DNA of 64,000 nt. Origin: Neofusicoccum parvum. Its lineage: Eukaryota; Ascomycota; Dothideomycetes; Botryosphaeriales; Botryosphaeriaceae. The number at the start of each line of letters is the position of its first letter. Positions within the stretch are counted from its first letter, which is position 1. Made by a program: the position numbers and the translations under genes. Shown here piece after piece: positions 53,728-64,000 of this stretch. The notes under the pieces were generated by a model, which was not told the origin of the DNA, did no database searches, and saw nothing but the letters and a program-made list of their open reading frames with translations. The DNA is taken from positions 2,790,001 through 2,854,000 of the forward strand of contig CP087207.1 in the NCBI GenBank assembly GCA_020912385.1, in the 5' to 3' direction.

Positions 53728-55468
53728 AAGCGGGATGAGTAACGATAAATAAAAAGTTGGTAAACAACGTGGCAATGGGCAGTTCTCGGCGTCGGTGAGC
53801 ATCTTGGCTCTTTGAGCTTTCAGGCATAGACTACGGGTGTGGCTTCGATGCCGTACAGCGAGCCCCCCGGGTGTCCCGGTTTCTAATTGTTTATTGTCTT
53901 TTCTTTCATTCTTCTCCAACTTGAACCTTTCGGCGATCGGATTGGAGCCTCTTCTGTTACGATATCCAACAAGGATCCTTTATCTTTCGCTTCTTCTTCT
54001 TCTTACATCCTTTTTTTTTTCTAACGTAATGCGGCTACGATTAATGGCGTCTGGCGGACAGGTGGAATCCTCTTCCCACAAACATTTCCAGTTTGATTCG
54101 GGTAAGATTTGGATCCCAAACATTTCATCAAAACTGGCTAGGTGGCGGAAAGGGGATTGTGGTACGAGGCTGAGTTAGTTGGAGTTTTTGTCACCATTCA
54201 CAAAGAAACTTCGGACTATCACCTGTACTATAAAAAAACTTCTCGTCTCATACAAAATACTGACTAAATCAAATGATCACTGCTAAGTTTTCAATTGCGA
54301 GGCCCTAGCGCATGGGTGTTTATCCGCGGTTGCTGCTAACTGTTTCTCAAGTCCCCCGTCATGTTGATTGAGGTTTCGCGATGCACTCCAAACCTCTTCT
54401 GGCCCGTCTTCTTTATCTGGAAAAAGCGCTTGTGCTTTTTGAGTTTTCCACCCTCTCCTTCGGTTGCCTCATTTTCCTCATTGATTGCTTCTCCTTCGCC
54501 GCCTCTAACCGATTCGAGCGCGCCACAGCCGTCAATATGACTGCACATTCCCGTATGCACGTCGTATCTCGTATTCTCCTCCAGCCATGTGGAGGAGTGG
54601 CCGGGCAGGTGGGGCAAACCGCGCTTAAGGTTCGACCCGTCGCGGAGTCCCTCGCATATGCGCGCCGTACAGCCACCCCGGCCATTGGCTCATCTATACG
54701 AAGCGCACCCCGTTACAGCACGCGATTGCGTGCACCAGAAGTAGCGAGTGCGTCATCTGCCATCCTGCCATACGCCAGCGCTGCGCGTGAGCCTCATGCT
54801 CGTTCTCGTCTTCTCTTTCGTTTGAGGTTTAAATACGAGCGAGGGCTTAAGTTCTCAAGTCTCGGGGGACTGGGGACGGGCGTGGGGTTGCTGGGCTCGC
54901 TCGTTCGACATGCTGTCCAGCAATGCGCTTGTCGGTGGGGTAGATAACGCTCTCACTGGGGGTTGGGGTTGCGAGCCGGATTTGGTGTGGATTCCGGTAA
55001 ATGCAGAAAGGCGATGCGGGCGTGCAGCATTCTGAGTTACTGATGGAAGTTGTCAACAATCAAAATGGATTGGAAGGTATGGCTATCTGAAGTGGTGAAG
55101 GTCAGTTGAGGATTGATGAAGCAATGCCTTGATGTGAGAGGCAGCGCGGAGGTGTTACCAGTAGAAAGTGAAATAGAAAACACAGAAACACCAACACGCT
55201 AGTTACTAAGTAACCGATAGTGAACCCTTACCTTCCTTTTTCTTTCTCTTTCCCCTACCATAGAGGTTATTCCGTAATATTTACCTTGACTCCACGTTTA
55301 GCTAGTAAAGAATGCCCTCACTTTGATATATACCTTACATATGCGAAGGTTGATATGATATTGAATATATCAGTGGTACAGTTGTAAATATAGTTGCTGT
55401 AGATTTGATATAAAATACACAATTACCGGTAAGGGTGGTCTATGGTAGTCCTGTAGACAAGCCTTCTA
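53728..55468. other. Intergenic region
   Basis: About 1.74 kb with no recognisable gene. It contains frames of up to 188 codons at 54381-54947 without family content, a CTCCTCC/GGAGGAG hairpin (54576-54597) and an AT-rich block bounded by a 9-bp inverted repeat (55224-55436). Confidence 0.45.
55224..55436. repeat. AT-rich block bounded by a short inverted repeat
   Basis: ACCCTTACC at 55224-55232 and GGTAAGGGT at 55428-55436 are exact reverse complements enclosing AT-rich sequence. No convincing target duplication was seen, so a mobile origin is only a possibility. Confidence 0.3.
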
Positions 55469-56594
55469 TTAAATGGAAACCCTCGTGTCAACAATTTCGA
55501 CAAGTCCGTAGGCGGCTTCATTTCCGAGAACAGTTCCGGTTACCTCGACGAAGCCTTCGTACGCGATCTGCACCTCACCACAGAGCTCCTGGTCAGGCCT
55601 GATACTCTTGGCAACAAGCTTCTCGCCATTCTGGAACTCAAGCGTCCACGCAAGCGGATAGGTTTCGTTTGAGCAAGAGCTGTACCACGTAGTGCTGTAG
55701 TCCGGGCTGAGGGTATACGTAAGGACATGGGTGCCATCGGGCGTGCGGACACTCGCAAAACGTGAAGTGTTCTTGGGCTCCGTGTTCTCATCGATGGCCC
55801 AAATACTCGCCTTAATCAAGGGATCCTGGAAGTGCAACTCGAACCAGGTCCAGTTTCCAAGGGTGGGACTGCTGTCTTGCCACTGGCGGTCGTACCACGT
55901 GAACGAGTTGGTGGTGTCGAAGAGGACCTCAGTGCCATTCAGCGTGAGGGAGCCGTTTGTCTTGCCGGCCGGCATGCTCCACTGGTTGGCGGGAAGAGGA
56001 CCGAAGCTGAAGGTTCCGGTGCCACCGTTGTATATCACGACGGAGCTGGACTCCCAGGTGATGTCGTACGAGATTCCATCCGTCTGGCCGGTGGTGTGCA
56101 TCACGCTCACACTGTCAGATGATACTCCGTCGAAGGTGACGTGTTCGAAATCAAGAGCGAGCTTGGTGTCCATCGTGGTGTTTGGTGCTGTCACCGCAGT
56201 GGTAAATGCCCAATAGTTGTCGTCAGGCTCTGTGAGATCCAGGACCGAGAACCGAGTGATTGAAGTGTTGGTAGCAGTCCCGGAGTATTTTGACAGGAGA
56301 ACGTGTGATAAGATCAAGTATTGGTGTTCATTCGATCCCGTGACGTAGCTGCTCGTCCAGAAAGAACTGCCGAGTCCTTGAGCGAGCTGAGACTCGCTCA
56401 ACGAGTACTGAACTGGTAACGCGGACTTCGCAATATTGGTCAGAGGTTCAGGAGATAGGGTAGTTACATTTAGTCTCACTTACACTTTCGAACACGACCG
56501 CGTCATCCGCAACAAAACTCCATTCTCGTGAGGTAGCCTGTGCGACTCCGCAAACGAGGGCGACAGGGGCCCCAACGTTACGTATGAAGTGCAT
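55469..56594 (-). CDS. Secreted kievitone hydratase/AttH-like (CrtC lipocalin-like) protein
   Basis: Secreted protein of the AttH/CrtC lipocalin-like superfamily, which includes fungal kievitone hydratase, a phytoalexin-detoxifying enzyme; the exact reaction here is unknown. Exons are 56594-56484 and 56425-55469 (355 aa). The signal peptide (MHFIRNVGAPVALVCGVAQA) lies in exon 1, and the intron has GTAAGT and CTGACC signals. Family landmarks are FWTSSYVTGSNEHQYLILSH near the start, FTWYDRQWQDSSP and GNWTWFELHFQDP in the second barrel. Many N-glycosylation sequons fit secretion. A TATA box lies about 80 bp upstream. Confidence 0.75.
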
Positions 56595-58264
56595 CGTTTC
56601 GAGGTCCTAACAAGTTTTTCAAGCTCTCGTTGACAGTTGATGATGTCGAACGAAGCCAGTCATCCCTTGACTTATATACGAGAAAGCCTCCAATGCTCAA
56701 GGGCTTCTACAATGGCATTATGCAAGGCGGAATCCGCTGTGACCTCGGTGACGGGCCGAGTCTGAGAACGGGATTACTCGGTTGTAACCGGAGTAGGATA
56801 TAACCGGAGAGGACCAAAGCAAGGTCACATCGTCTTCTTCTATGTAAGTGAGCGAATTAGAACTTCATAATCTACCTAAAAGTGGAGCGACACGCCAAGT
56901 CGCGGAACACGTTCTTGACTATAGACTCGGGTATTACCGCTTATCGAAGGGCGCCTCGTGTTGAAAGTCGTAAGTCACTAACAAGGATGTAGTTCAATTA
57001 GGAGATACAAAAGTACTTGAGCGTATGCTTGAGTCCATTAGATAGCAGCTTTCTGACGAGGCCCGTTAGAAGGACAATCCGTCAAGTTCGGACATCTCGC
57101 GCACAAACCATTTGAAGAATTCGGGTTCGAGGATGAGTCTACCGGACCGACTGGAATCCACTTTGTACTCAGAAACGGCAAGACTATTCAATGACTTTGC
57201 AAACAATGTCAAATTATTATCAGAGCATACAAGTTCTGGCCGTGGAGTAATCATTGGCTACGGTACATATCTCAGAACCGTTCCGACCGCTCCGCGCAGG
57301 CGAGGCGCAGAACCTGCCTGGGTGCTGTGGTGCTCGATGTGGGCCGTTCTTTAGTCGGTGGCGTGAGTCACGCCTGATGTTACGGCGCGGCCTTCACAGG
57401 ACCAAGGGGAACGGGGTGAAGGCAAGCGTCTCGGAAGATCTACTAGGAAGTGTCACGGGAACCACGTGATTCCCAACCACCTCACCAGTTCATAAGGGCT
57501 TGGTAGAATGAACTACTGAACTCCAGTACGTTCAGTTCGGACCAGCCCAACAACATATAAAGTGATGCCAGTGGACAATGCTATGTCCGGCATTATAACT
57601 ACTATAACCTACCATATTGCTGTTGTGGGAGCAGGCAACTTACTTCAAAATTTTCAAAAGATTTTCAGGGCAACAATCTCAGCTTCCTCGAAAGTTTCCT
57701 GAGGCTTTCAATACATCAAGGCATGGGTTCAATCCCTCAACTCGGTCTCATCGGCATGGCTTTCAAGATAACGAGATACCGGAGCACACGTCATGACCTG
57801 GGAGCGTTGTGGGGTACATTCAAACCCTGGCCGGACGGATGACCACTCGATGCCCCTGTGCTCCTTTAGCATGTGATGAAAAGTTTCCTATCAGAAAAGG
57901 ATACGCTAGTGCTTACAGCTAAATGAGTCACTCAGAGGAATGTTTCGGATAGTAGGCAGGTGATTCGGAGCTCTCCAGCGAAAGTGTGCGCTTTTCCCAC
58001 CCTGCCTTGTTTGGTAATGAACTAAATAAAAGACATTTTTGATCATGATCTTACAGGTCACATGGGGTTCCTTCGCGGATTTTACAGCTTGTTGAGACAT
58101 TAAAAACAAAGTGGGATGTGGCTACGCTTGGTTTAGTAAGGTAATCGGGCCCAGTGCCTAGATCCTCCGTATAGTGTTTCCATTCTAAACAGCTTAATAT
58201 TTAAGTGTGTTATCTACCCAGTTCCCCAAGAGACGCAATTCAGATCAAGTTCTCGGAGAACAAA
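56595..58264. other. Intergenic region
   Basis: About 1.67 kb with no complete gene. A short frame at 57583 begins MSGIITTITYHIAVVGAGN, which resembles a Rossmann-fold start, preceded by a TATA-like CATATAAAG (57554). It stops after about 40 codons and no continuation was found. Confidence 0.4.
56671..56678 (-). promoter_or_regulatory. TATA box of the kievitone hydratase-like gene
   Basis: TATATAAG on the minus strand, about 80 bp upstream of ATG 56594. Confidence 0.55.
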
Positions 58265-58880
58265 ATGACGAAGAATCCAACCACGTCTACAGATGCTTCT
58301 CGTGCAATGGAAACCTCATCGCCAACGGGAACACCACGAACACTACCACCTGCGTATTCTGCTCATTCGACTAGTCCTACGTCGTCATCTCAAGTACCCC
58401 ACCAAGCCTGCTCCTGTGATTGTGGGACTGGCAGAAAATGCCACCGACGACGTAAACAGAAAAGAAGACGGATCCAGGGTAAGATCATTCTGAAAATCCT
58501 GCCTCTGCCCGCATGCGTTAACATAATCTCCAGCCTCTACATGGTTATCCCCAAATATTGAGGCGGATATCTATTTGTTTCTCAGGCTGGAAGCTGTTGG
58601 ATGGGCAATAGCGTCACTATGCATGACCGCCGTGATGGCCGTAATCCTTCGGACCAGAAGGGATGAAAATGCTGCCGGAATCGCGCCTCTTTGGCGGTTC
58701 TCTGTGATACTGACGGCTTTTTCGTACCTACTTCTCGGTACAAGTACCATCAGACTGTGTATACAGGGGCGATCAGCGTGGTGGGGGCTGTTGGGCCTTG
58801 TACCGTGGGCGGTTGTTTCAGGGCTCTTTTTGTATCTCGAAGAGGTGCGTACTACCAAGAGTGCACCTCAAGGTATCTGA
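58265..58880 (+). CDS. Small orphan membrane protein
   Basis: Not recognised. Exons are 58265-58478 and 58534-58880 (186 aa). The 55-nt intron (GTAAGA...CTCCAG, branch GTTAACAT) joins the frames exactly. Residues 1-50 are Ser/Thr/Pro-rich. A short Cys-rich then strongly basic patch follows (ACSCDCGTGRKCH, RRRKQKRRR). The C-terminal half has three hydrophobic segments: AVGWAIASLCMTAVMAVIL, FSVILTAFSYLLLG and WWGLLGLVPWAVVSGLFLYL. A small multi-pass membrane protein with a basic cytosolic side is predicted. It could be lineage-specific, and the function is unknown. Confidence 0.55.
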
Positions 58881-61800
58881 TGCGAGCGTATTTACAACTC
58901 CAACGTATCCGGATGTGTTTGTTGTAAACGGGAGTGAGTCCTTCAGTACAGCATCACGAGTGAGAGCTCCGTAATTATGACCACCAATTCCCATGGGCCA
59001 TAGACCATACCTCATCCTGTTACTTCCTCATACAAATTTTTAGTAGCTATGAAAGGCAATTATTTGGCAATGATCCAGCCAAAAACATTTCTTAACGCCA
59101 AAACTACATTATGAGGTCGCGTACAGAGCTTCACCGAAAATTTGCGACATATTGAACGTGTTATAGGCACGACGGAGAGGATGCACGTGTCAAGTACTTC
59201 CATCTATACTAATATGCAACTGGCAGAAGACTTAAATCAGAGATGCGGGAAACGTTTCCAGAGATGGAGACTTTCTGACAATCCACTGAAAATGCATTTC
59301 AGTCTAGATCAGATTGCCTGTCCACTGTCCAGCATTATAGGCAGTGCAATGCGTCTATCACAATTTGAACAAAACGCATGAATGCACAATAACACTATGC
59401 AAAATTTATCCAGGAGAAAGCTTCAATTGACTTTTTCTCTTTCTTCGTGTCCATCCATTTTTGAACTTAGGGTTACTATGATACAAAGATGGTAGTAGGT
59501 CATTCTAGTAATAGGGGGCCTATGTTGGGACTTTTTGAGGCCCTGAAGAAATGATAAACACTGACTTCAAACTGCCGCAGGTTACTCAAAACGCCTCTAC
59601 GACCCTCTAAACCACGGCGGTTCTTGACTTCTCAAGTATTCTCACCGCATTTCTTACCAGCAGAATCCCACTCCTCCAGATTTTGAAACTGCACATGAAA
59701 GGCCCTGGGACCGTGGCCGCCCTCACAAGATGGGAGAAGTGAACATTTGATGGCTCACTTGCCTTGCCAGGGAACTGGAACCCCAGAACCCTTCCCCGCC
59801 TCCTTTTCGGTTACATCCAACCACTATCCCATGCTGCACGACGCCATCATTGAGACCTTGGGACTTCCCCCCTTAGCAATACCATTTCTTCAGGCAGGCG
59901 GCTGATCCATAACACCAGACACTGTTTCTCTGAGCCTCTGTCCTTCCGAAACCAGAGTTACATCGGATCCATGCAAACCAAACGGAAGGACGTCATTGCC
60001 CTCTCGACAAAGAAACAGTTTCAGACCTGGCCGGGTCATAGCAGATCTGTTCATCATGTTGTCGTGCCCGTTGTTACCCATGGCATACGCGTTGTGGCAT
60101 AGAATGCTGTTGATGCGGTAAAATGGAGGGCTGCAGCCAAGATTCCATCATTCCAAGAATCTAGGCGGAGAAAAAGATCATGCAGTAAGAAAAAGCTTGC
60201 GGGCGGGAAACCCATGCTGCCCAGCCAAAGCCGTCTCAGCCAAGACAGAGCCCGTCGGATCCTCTTCTCGTCCACAATGATTGTCTCAGCCCAGTCTTAC
60301 CAGAGGAACTCTATCTCAATGCCGGTACAATGATCGAAAGACTGTCAGTCCAGAAGGATTTTTCTCAATCGCAAAATACGACCATAAGTTCGAAGGGGTC
60401 TTCCCAAGCCGTCTCACTGCTGAGTGAGGAGTCCACCCTTCCGATAAGGCGCCATTGAAGTCCAACAGGATATTTTACTGCCCGAGATAACCGCATCGCC
60501 TGGGCGGACGACCCTTGCAGCCCTGCGGACAAGGCCCAGAGCCGCCTGCACCACACATCTTGCCCGGCCAGTGAGAAGAGGCCTATCTACCCAGCTCCAA
60601 GACTCCTCGCCCAGCAGCAAAAGACCCGTCCAGCCCTACGAAAATTACCGACTGCCTAAAAAGACATCTCTGCATATATGCGACCCAGAAACACCGTCTC
60701 CAACGCTACATCAGCCCACCGACCCGGAAAGCCACGCACCCGTTGACCTCATCAAGACAAGCCCCCACGTGTACTATTCAAGAATGCCTCGCACAAGCTT
60801 ACCCAAGAGATTCAGCGCAAAGCATGCGTGACACGATTCTCACCCACGTGCAGACGCAGAGAAGAGAAAAGAAAGAAAGAAAAAAAAGGGATCCAACAAA
60901 CTCTCGCACGGCGCGCCGCCGCTGACTCCCCAGCAGCCCGCTCCGCGCCCTTAAAGCTGACCCGCATATGCACCTTAAACCACCCCTCCCCTCCCCCTTG
61001 CCTCCAAACTCAAAGCAATAGGCCGCGGTCAGCCTTCCCATTGGCCCTCCAACCTCGGGGATTTTCCATTGGCCCCCGCTCCCCAGCCCTTCTTTTTCAG
61101 GCCCCGACGGCACAAGCTCAAGTCGTTGACGTCACCGTCGATGCCTCTCGGCGGTACCATCCACGCCCCACCACCACCAACACTTGCCCACCAACCAACC
61201 CAACCGGTGACGCCTTGGCGCGACGAGGAAACAAGCGCAGCGGAGGGAAGAACGGAAAAAAAAAAGGAAACAAATTTTCCGCGCACCCGTTGGAGTCGTT
61301 CAGAGAGAGAAAAGGAAAGGAGGGGGTAAAAAAAAAAAAGGAATAGCCGAGACGCCGTTGTGCGCGTCCCGAGGAGCCAGCCCTCCGGACGTTGTCGTCT
61401 TGGCGCGCGTTGCAGCCGGGTGTCATTCCCCGTCGCAGCTTGGTGTTGCCAATTTGAGTTTTCTCTCTCTCTCTCTTCGTCCTCCCACACACAAACCCCC
61501 CCGGTGACAAATATTCCCGCCGGGTCGAACCACCAGGAAAAAAAATTGTTGGCGGCGGGGGGACGTTGTGACGGGAATAGCTCGAAGACAGAACACAAAC
61601 CCAACCGCCGTTAATATAACTGCTGAAGCGGAAGGGGGGGCTGGCAGGTGCGGGCGGTTTCATGCGGGTACCGAAAGAGGCGGTCGGTGGCAGGCAGCGA
61701 AAGCTGAGGGCGAGGGCTTGCTGCGTCGGTCGACCCTGCAACGCCAAGTCTGTCATACTTTTTGCGGCGACAGGTGGGCGTGCCGGGAGGGTCGCAGCGT

Positions 61801-62331
61801 GGAATCGATGTCTTCATGCTGCTTACTTGGTATAGGACTCGAGAATAGAACGGTAAGCAGGGCTGCAGTGATTACGGGTTGGATTTTGGGTGCCTGAACC
61901 CATCCTCCGATGCGGAAAGAGAAAGCGGCGAATGGCAGTACACATGTATGCACCTCGCCGAATCACCTTACACGAAGGAAGCCAAGAATAGCAATAGGTG
62001 TAAGCAAACCGAAATCATCCTCCAACCGAATGGCCGCACACACAGCGAGAATGTGTAGTCATCATGAAAGTATCTCAGTATGCAATTTGCTATCGCGCCT
62101 CTTTTTTGGTATCTCATCCCAGAAAATGCTTCGGGGCGCTTGCGCTGCACAACAATTTGATCTTCGAAATAGTAGAAAGAAAATGATATCGTTACTTTGC
62201 GTCCCGTCCTCGCGATTCCACCACCGCAAATTGCACCAATATGTCCGAAAACAATAAACTAGCTCCACCAAATGAAGATTCAAACCACTGCTCTATTTAC
62301 ACATCTCTCTTTCTCCCCAAGACTGACCCAT
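58881..62331. other. Long intergenic region
   Basis: About 3.45 kb between the orphan membrane gene (+) and the catalase 3' end (-). Only short or composition-driven frames were seen. Low-complexity runs include an A-rich tract near 60860-60890, A-runs at 61257-61265 and 61328-61340, and a (CT)n tract near 61460-61476. No tRNA, rRNA or recognisable gene was found. Confidence 0.5.
61460..61476. repeat. CT microsatellite
   Basis: A run of about eight TC dinucleotides in a non-coding stretch. Confidence 0.7.
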
Positions 62332-64000
62332 CTAGTTGTCAGTAGGGAACCTGCTGAAGTGCTTGAACACGGTCAAGCCCTCGATGATGTCATCAGCAGT
62401 GGCGTCCTTGAAAACACCGTCACCACTGGGGATGTTCAGGCTAGTGAGAGCGGAGCCAGAGCTGCCAAGAGCACCAACGGTCTTGCCGTAGCGGAAGGCG
62501 TCGAGCAGGATCTGACCGGGGCGACCGGCGGGGAAGAGAGTCGAGGTGGAGTTGCCAGAGACGATAGACGCGGCATTAGGCGCAACGAAGACGGCATCAA
62601 AGTCCGTGGCATCAGCAGCGGCGTAGGTCTGGTCGACGCCAGAAATGAGGCTCTCAGCGACGACAACAGTGTCAACGTTCTGCTCAGCAAGAGTGCTCGC
62701 GATCGTAGCGACGGAAGTATCGTTCGCGGCGTTGATGGAAGTCAGAATTCCGACCTTCAGACCATCAAGCTTCGGCAGACGATCAGAGTTGGGACGGACG
62801 CTAGCAGTGGTGTTGTCATGGTAGTAGGTCGGGTCGGCCGCAGGAGCAGACATGCCGAGGGCTTGGGCAACACGCTCGGCGATGTCATGGCTGACGCGGT
62901 TCAGCTGAATCAGAACATTGTTCTGGACGACCTTCGAGGTAAGCTTCGAAGTCTCGAAGCGGATGGCGTTGACCAAGAACTGCTGCTCGACCTTGTTCAA
63001 GCTGTTGAAGAAGAGACGAGGCTGGGACCAGACATCATTGAAAGTCGAAGACACAGCGCGGACAAGCTTGCCGGAGGTGCTGCGGTTGGGAGCAGTGAAG
63101 AAGCCACGTCCTTCCTCCTGGGTAGCTTGCTTGGGCTAATGTGAAGACGCGCAATCAGTTTCAGTGACCAATAGGGCGCAAGGTAAATAAACTTACGTAG
63201 CCGTTGTTGAGGGTGTTGGGGGAGTAAGCAGCCGTGTTCAGCGGGATGTAGTGCTGGCCAGCACCATCGCGGTTGTTGTTGTGCCACGGGACGCGCGGCT
63301 GGTTGATGGGGAGCTGCTCAAAGTTGGGGCCGCCGTGGCGGTTGAGTTGCGTGTCGAGGTATGAGTAGATGCGGCCCTGCAGAAGAGGATCATCGGAGAA
63401 GTCAACACCGCGAACGATGTGGCCGGGTTGGAACTATTTTGATGTTAGCGCTTACTCAATTACTGTCTCGGGAAATCAGCTTACCATGACCTGCTCGGTC
63501 TCGGCAAAGTAGTTCCTGGGGTTGCGGTTCAAGGTCATCTTTCCGAGAGGGGTAACAGGGACGTATTCCTCGGGGATGATCTTGGTGGGGTCGAGCACGT
63601 CAAAGCCGAAGCGGAGATCATCGCCCTCATCCACGATTTGCACACCAAGCTGCAAGCCATGTCAGCATACACGTATTTTCTTGGCATTGTAATTTCAATT
63701 GGTCACTTACCTCCCACTCGGGGAAGCGGCCCTTCTCAATGGACTCGAACAGATCTTGGCGGTGGAAGTCGGCGTTCTTGCCAGCAGTGACTTGAGCCTC
63801 TTCCCAGGTAAGACCAGCCTTGCCCTGGAGGGACTTCCAGTGGAACTTGACGAGCTTGGAGGCGCCGTCGTCGGTGACGAAACGGAAGGTGTGCACACCG
63901 AAACCGTCCATGTGGCGGAAAGACCTGACAATACCGTGCTGAGCCATGGCCCAGAAAAGGGTATGCAGAGTGCTAGGCTGCTGGCTGAAGAAGTCCCAAG
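62332..64000 (-). CDS. Large-subunit (clade 2) catalase, 5' part outside window
   Basis: Heme catalase converting hydrogen peroxide to water and oxygen. Visible exons are 64000-63711, 63649-63485, 63433-63197 and 63135-62332; the N-terminal exon(s), with the distal His and Asn, lie beyond the window. Landmarks are [73 protein letters not shown] and the proximal heme region [15 protein letters not shown] with the ligand Tyr. The last 180 residues form the DJ-1/PfpI-like domain ([35 protein letters not shown]) that marks large-subunit catalases such as CatA/CatB and Cat-1/Cat-3. Three introns of 52-61 nt join in frame. Which paralogue it is cannot be told without the N terminus. Confidence 0.92.

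Noticed and set aside
54576..54650. Second tRNA-like segment (GAGTGGCCGGG ... GGTTCGACCC)
   Set aside because: Acceptor and T stems do not pair in tRNA geometry; only a local CTCCTCC/GGAGGAG hairpin is real.
54381..54947. 188-codon plus-strand frame
   Set aside because: Arg/Ser/Ala-rich with no family content; the opposite strand is also open, and no splice or promoter evidence supports it.

Overview
The window is nuclear DNA of a filamentous ascomycete (Pezizomycotina, plausibly Dothideomycetes). Most genes carry short 50-90 nt introns with GTAAGT/GTGAGT-type donors and CTAAC/CTGAC branch sites. There are two HET-domain genes, a PTH11-like rhodopsin-domain receptor, fungus-only DUF families and an ERG24 sterol reductase. 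A relocated mitochondrial ATP8 gene fits the Dothideomycete lineages known to have lost atp8 from mtDNA. No operon logic applies. Genes lie on both strands, 0.3-4 kb apart, and all exon structures below were worked out by hand from splice signals and reading-frame continuity.

Layout, left part. 1-1230 (-) is a PX/DUF3818 protein cut by the window edge. 1231-5361 is gene-poor and holds one decayed-looking reading frame. Then come a FucP-type sugar permease (5362-6859 +), a PTH11-like receptor (7276-8761 -), a secreted berberine-bridge-type FAD oxidase (9821-11886 +), the tRNA-splicing endonuclease subunit Sen15 (12272-12838 -), a DUF2985 membrane protein (13552-15161 +), a HET protein (15467-17641 -), a DUF7918 protein (18761-20185 +), a secreted glutaminase A-like enzyme with a GC-AG intron (20581-23403 +), a HET gene broken by an in-frame TGA (24135-26228 +) and a cryptochrome/(6-4) photolyase (26580-28774 -).

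Middle part. An MRL1-type mannose-6-phosphate-receptor-like cargo receptor (29326-30504 -) and the delta-14 sterol reductase ERG24 (30890-32444 +) share a 385-bp divergent promoter. A large glycosylated membrane protein of unknown family (32781-35227 -) and a Dal5-type MFS transporter (36582-38386 +) follow. Next is an accessory patch: a gene remnant, an intact hAT-type MITE with 21-bp terminal inverted repeats and 8-bp target duplication (39282-39690), and three divergent BTB/POZ-like paralogues (40351-41244 +, 42693-43562 +, 44321-45352 -).

Right part. Nuclear ATP8 with a mitochondrial presequence (46491-47004 -), an alpha/beta hydrolase (48181-49626 -), a Zn2Cys6 transcription factor (50459-53727 +), a secreted kievitone-hydratase/AttH-like protein (55469-56594 -), a small orphan membrane protein (58265-58880 +), about 3.4 kb without recognisable genes, and the C-terminal two thirds of a large-subunit catalase (62332-64000 -) running off the window.

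The genes are mostly unrelated housekeeping and accessory functions; no biosynthetic cluster is evident. The most notable items are the nuclear ATP8, the hAT MITE beside a decayed gene and a small BTB-like paralogue cluster, and the HET gene interrupted inside its conserved WSW motif.
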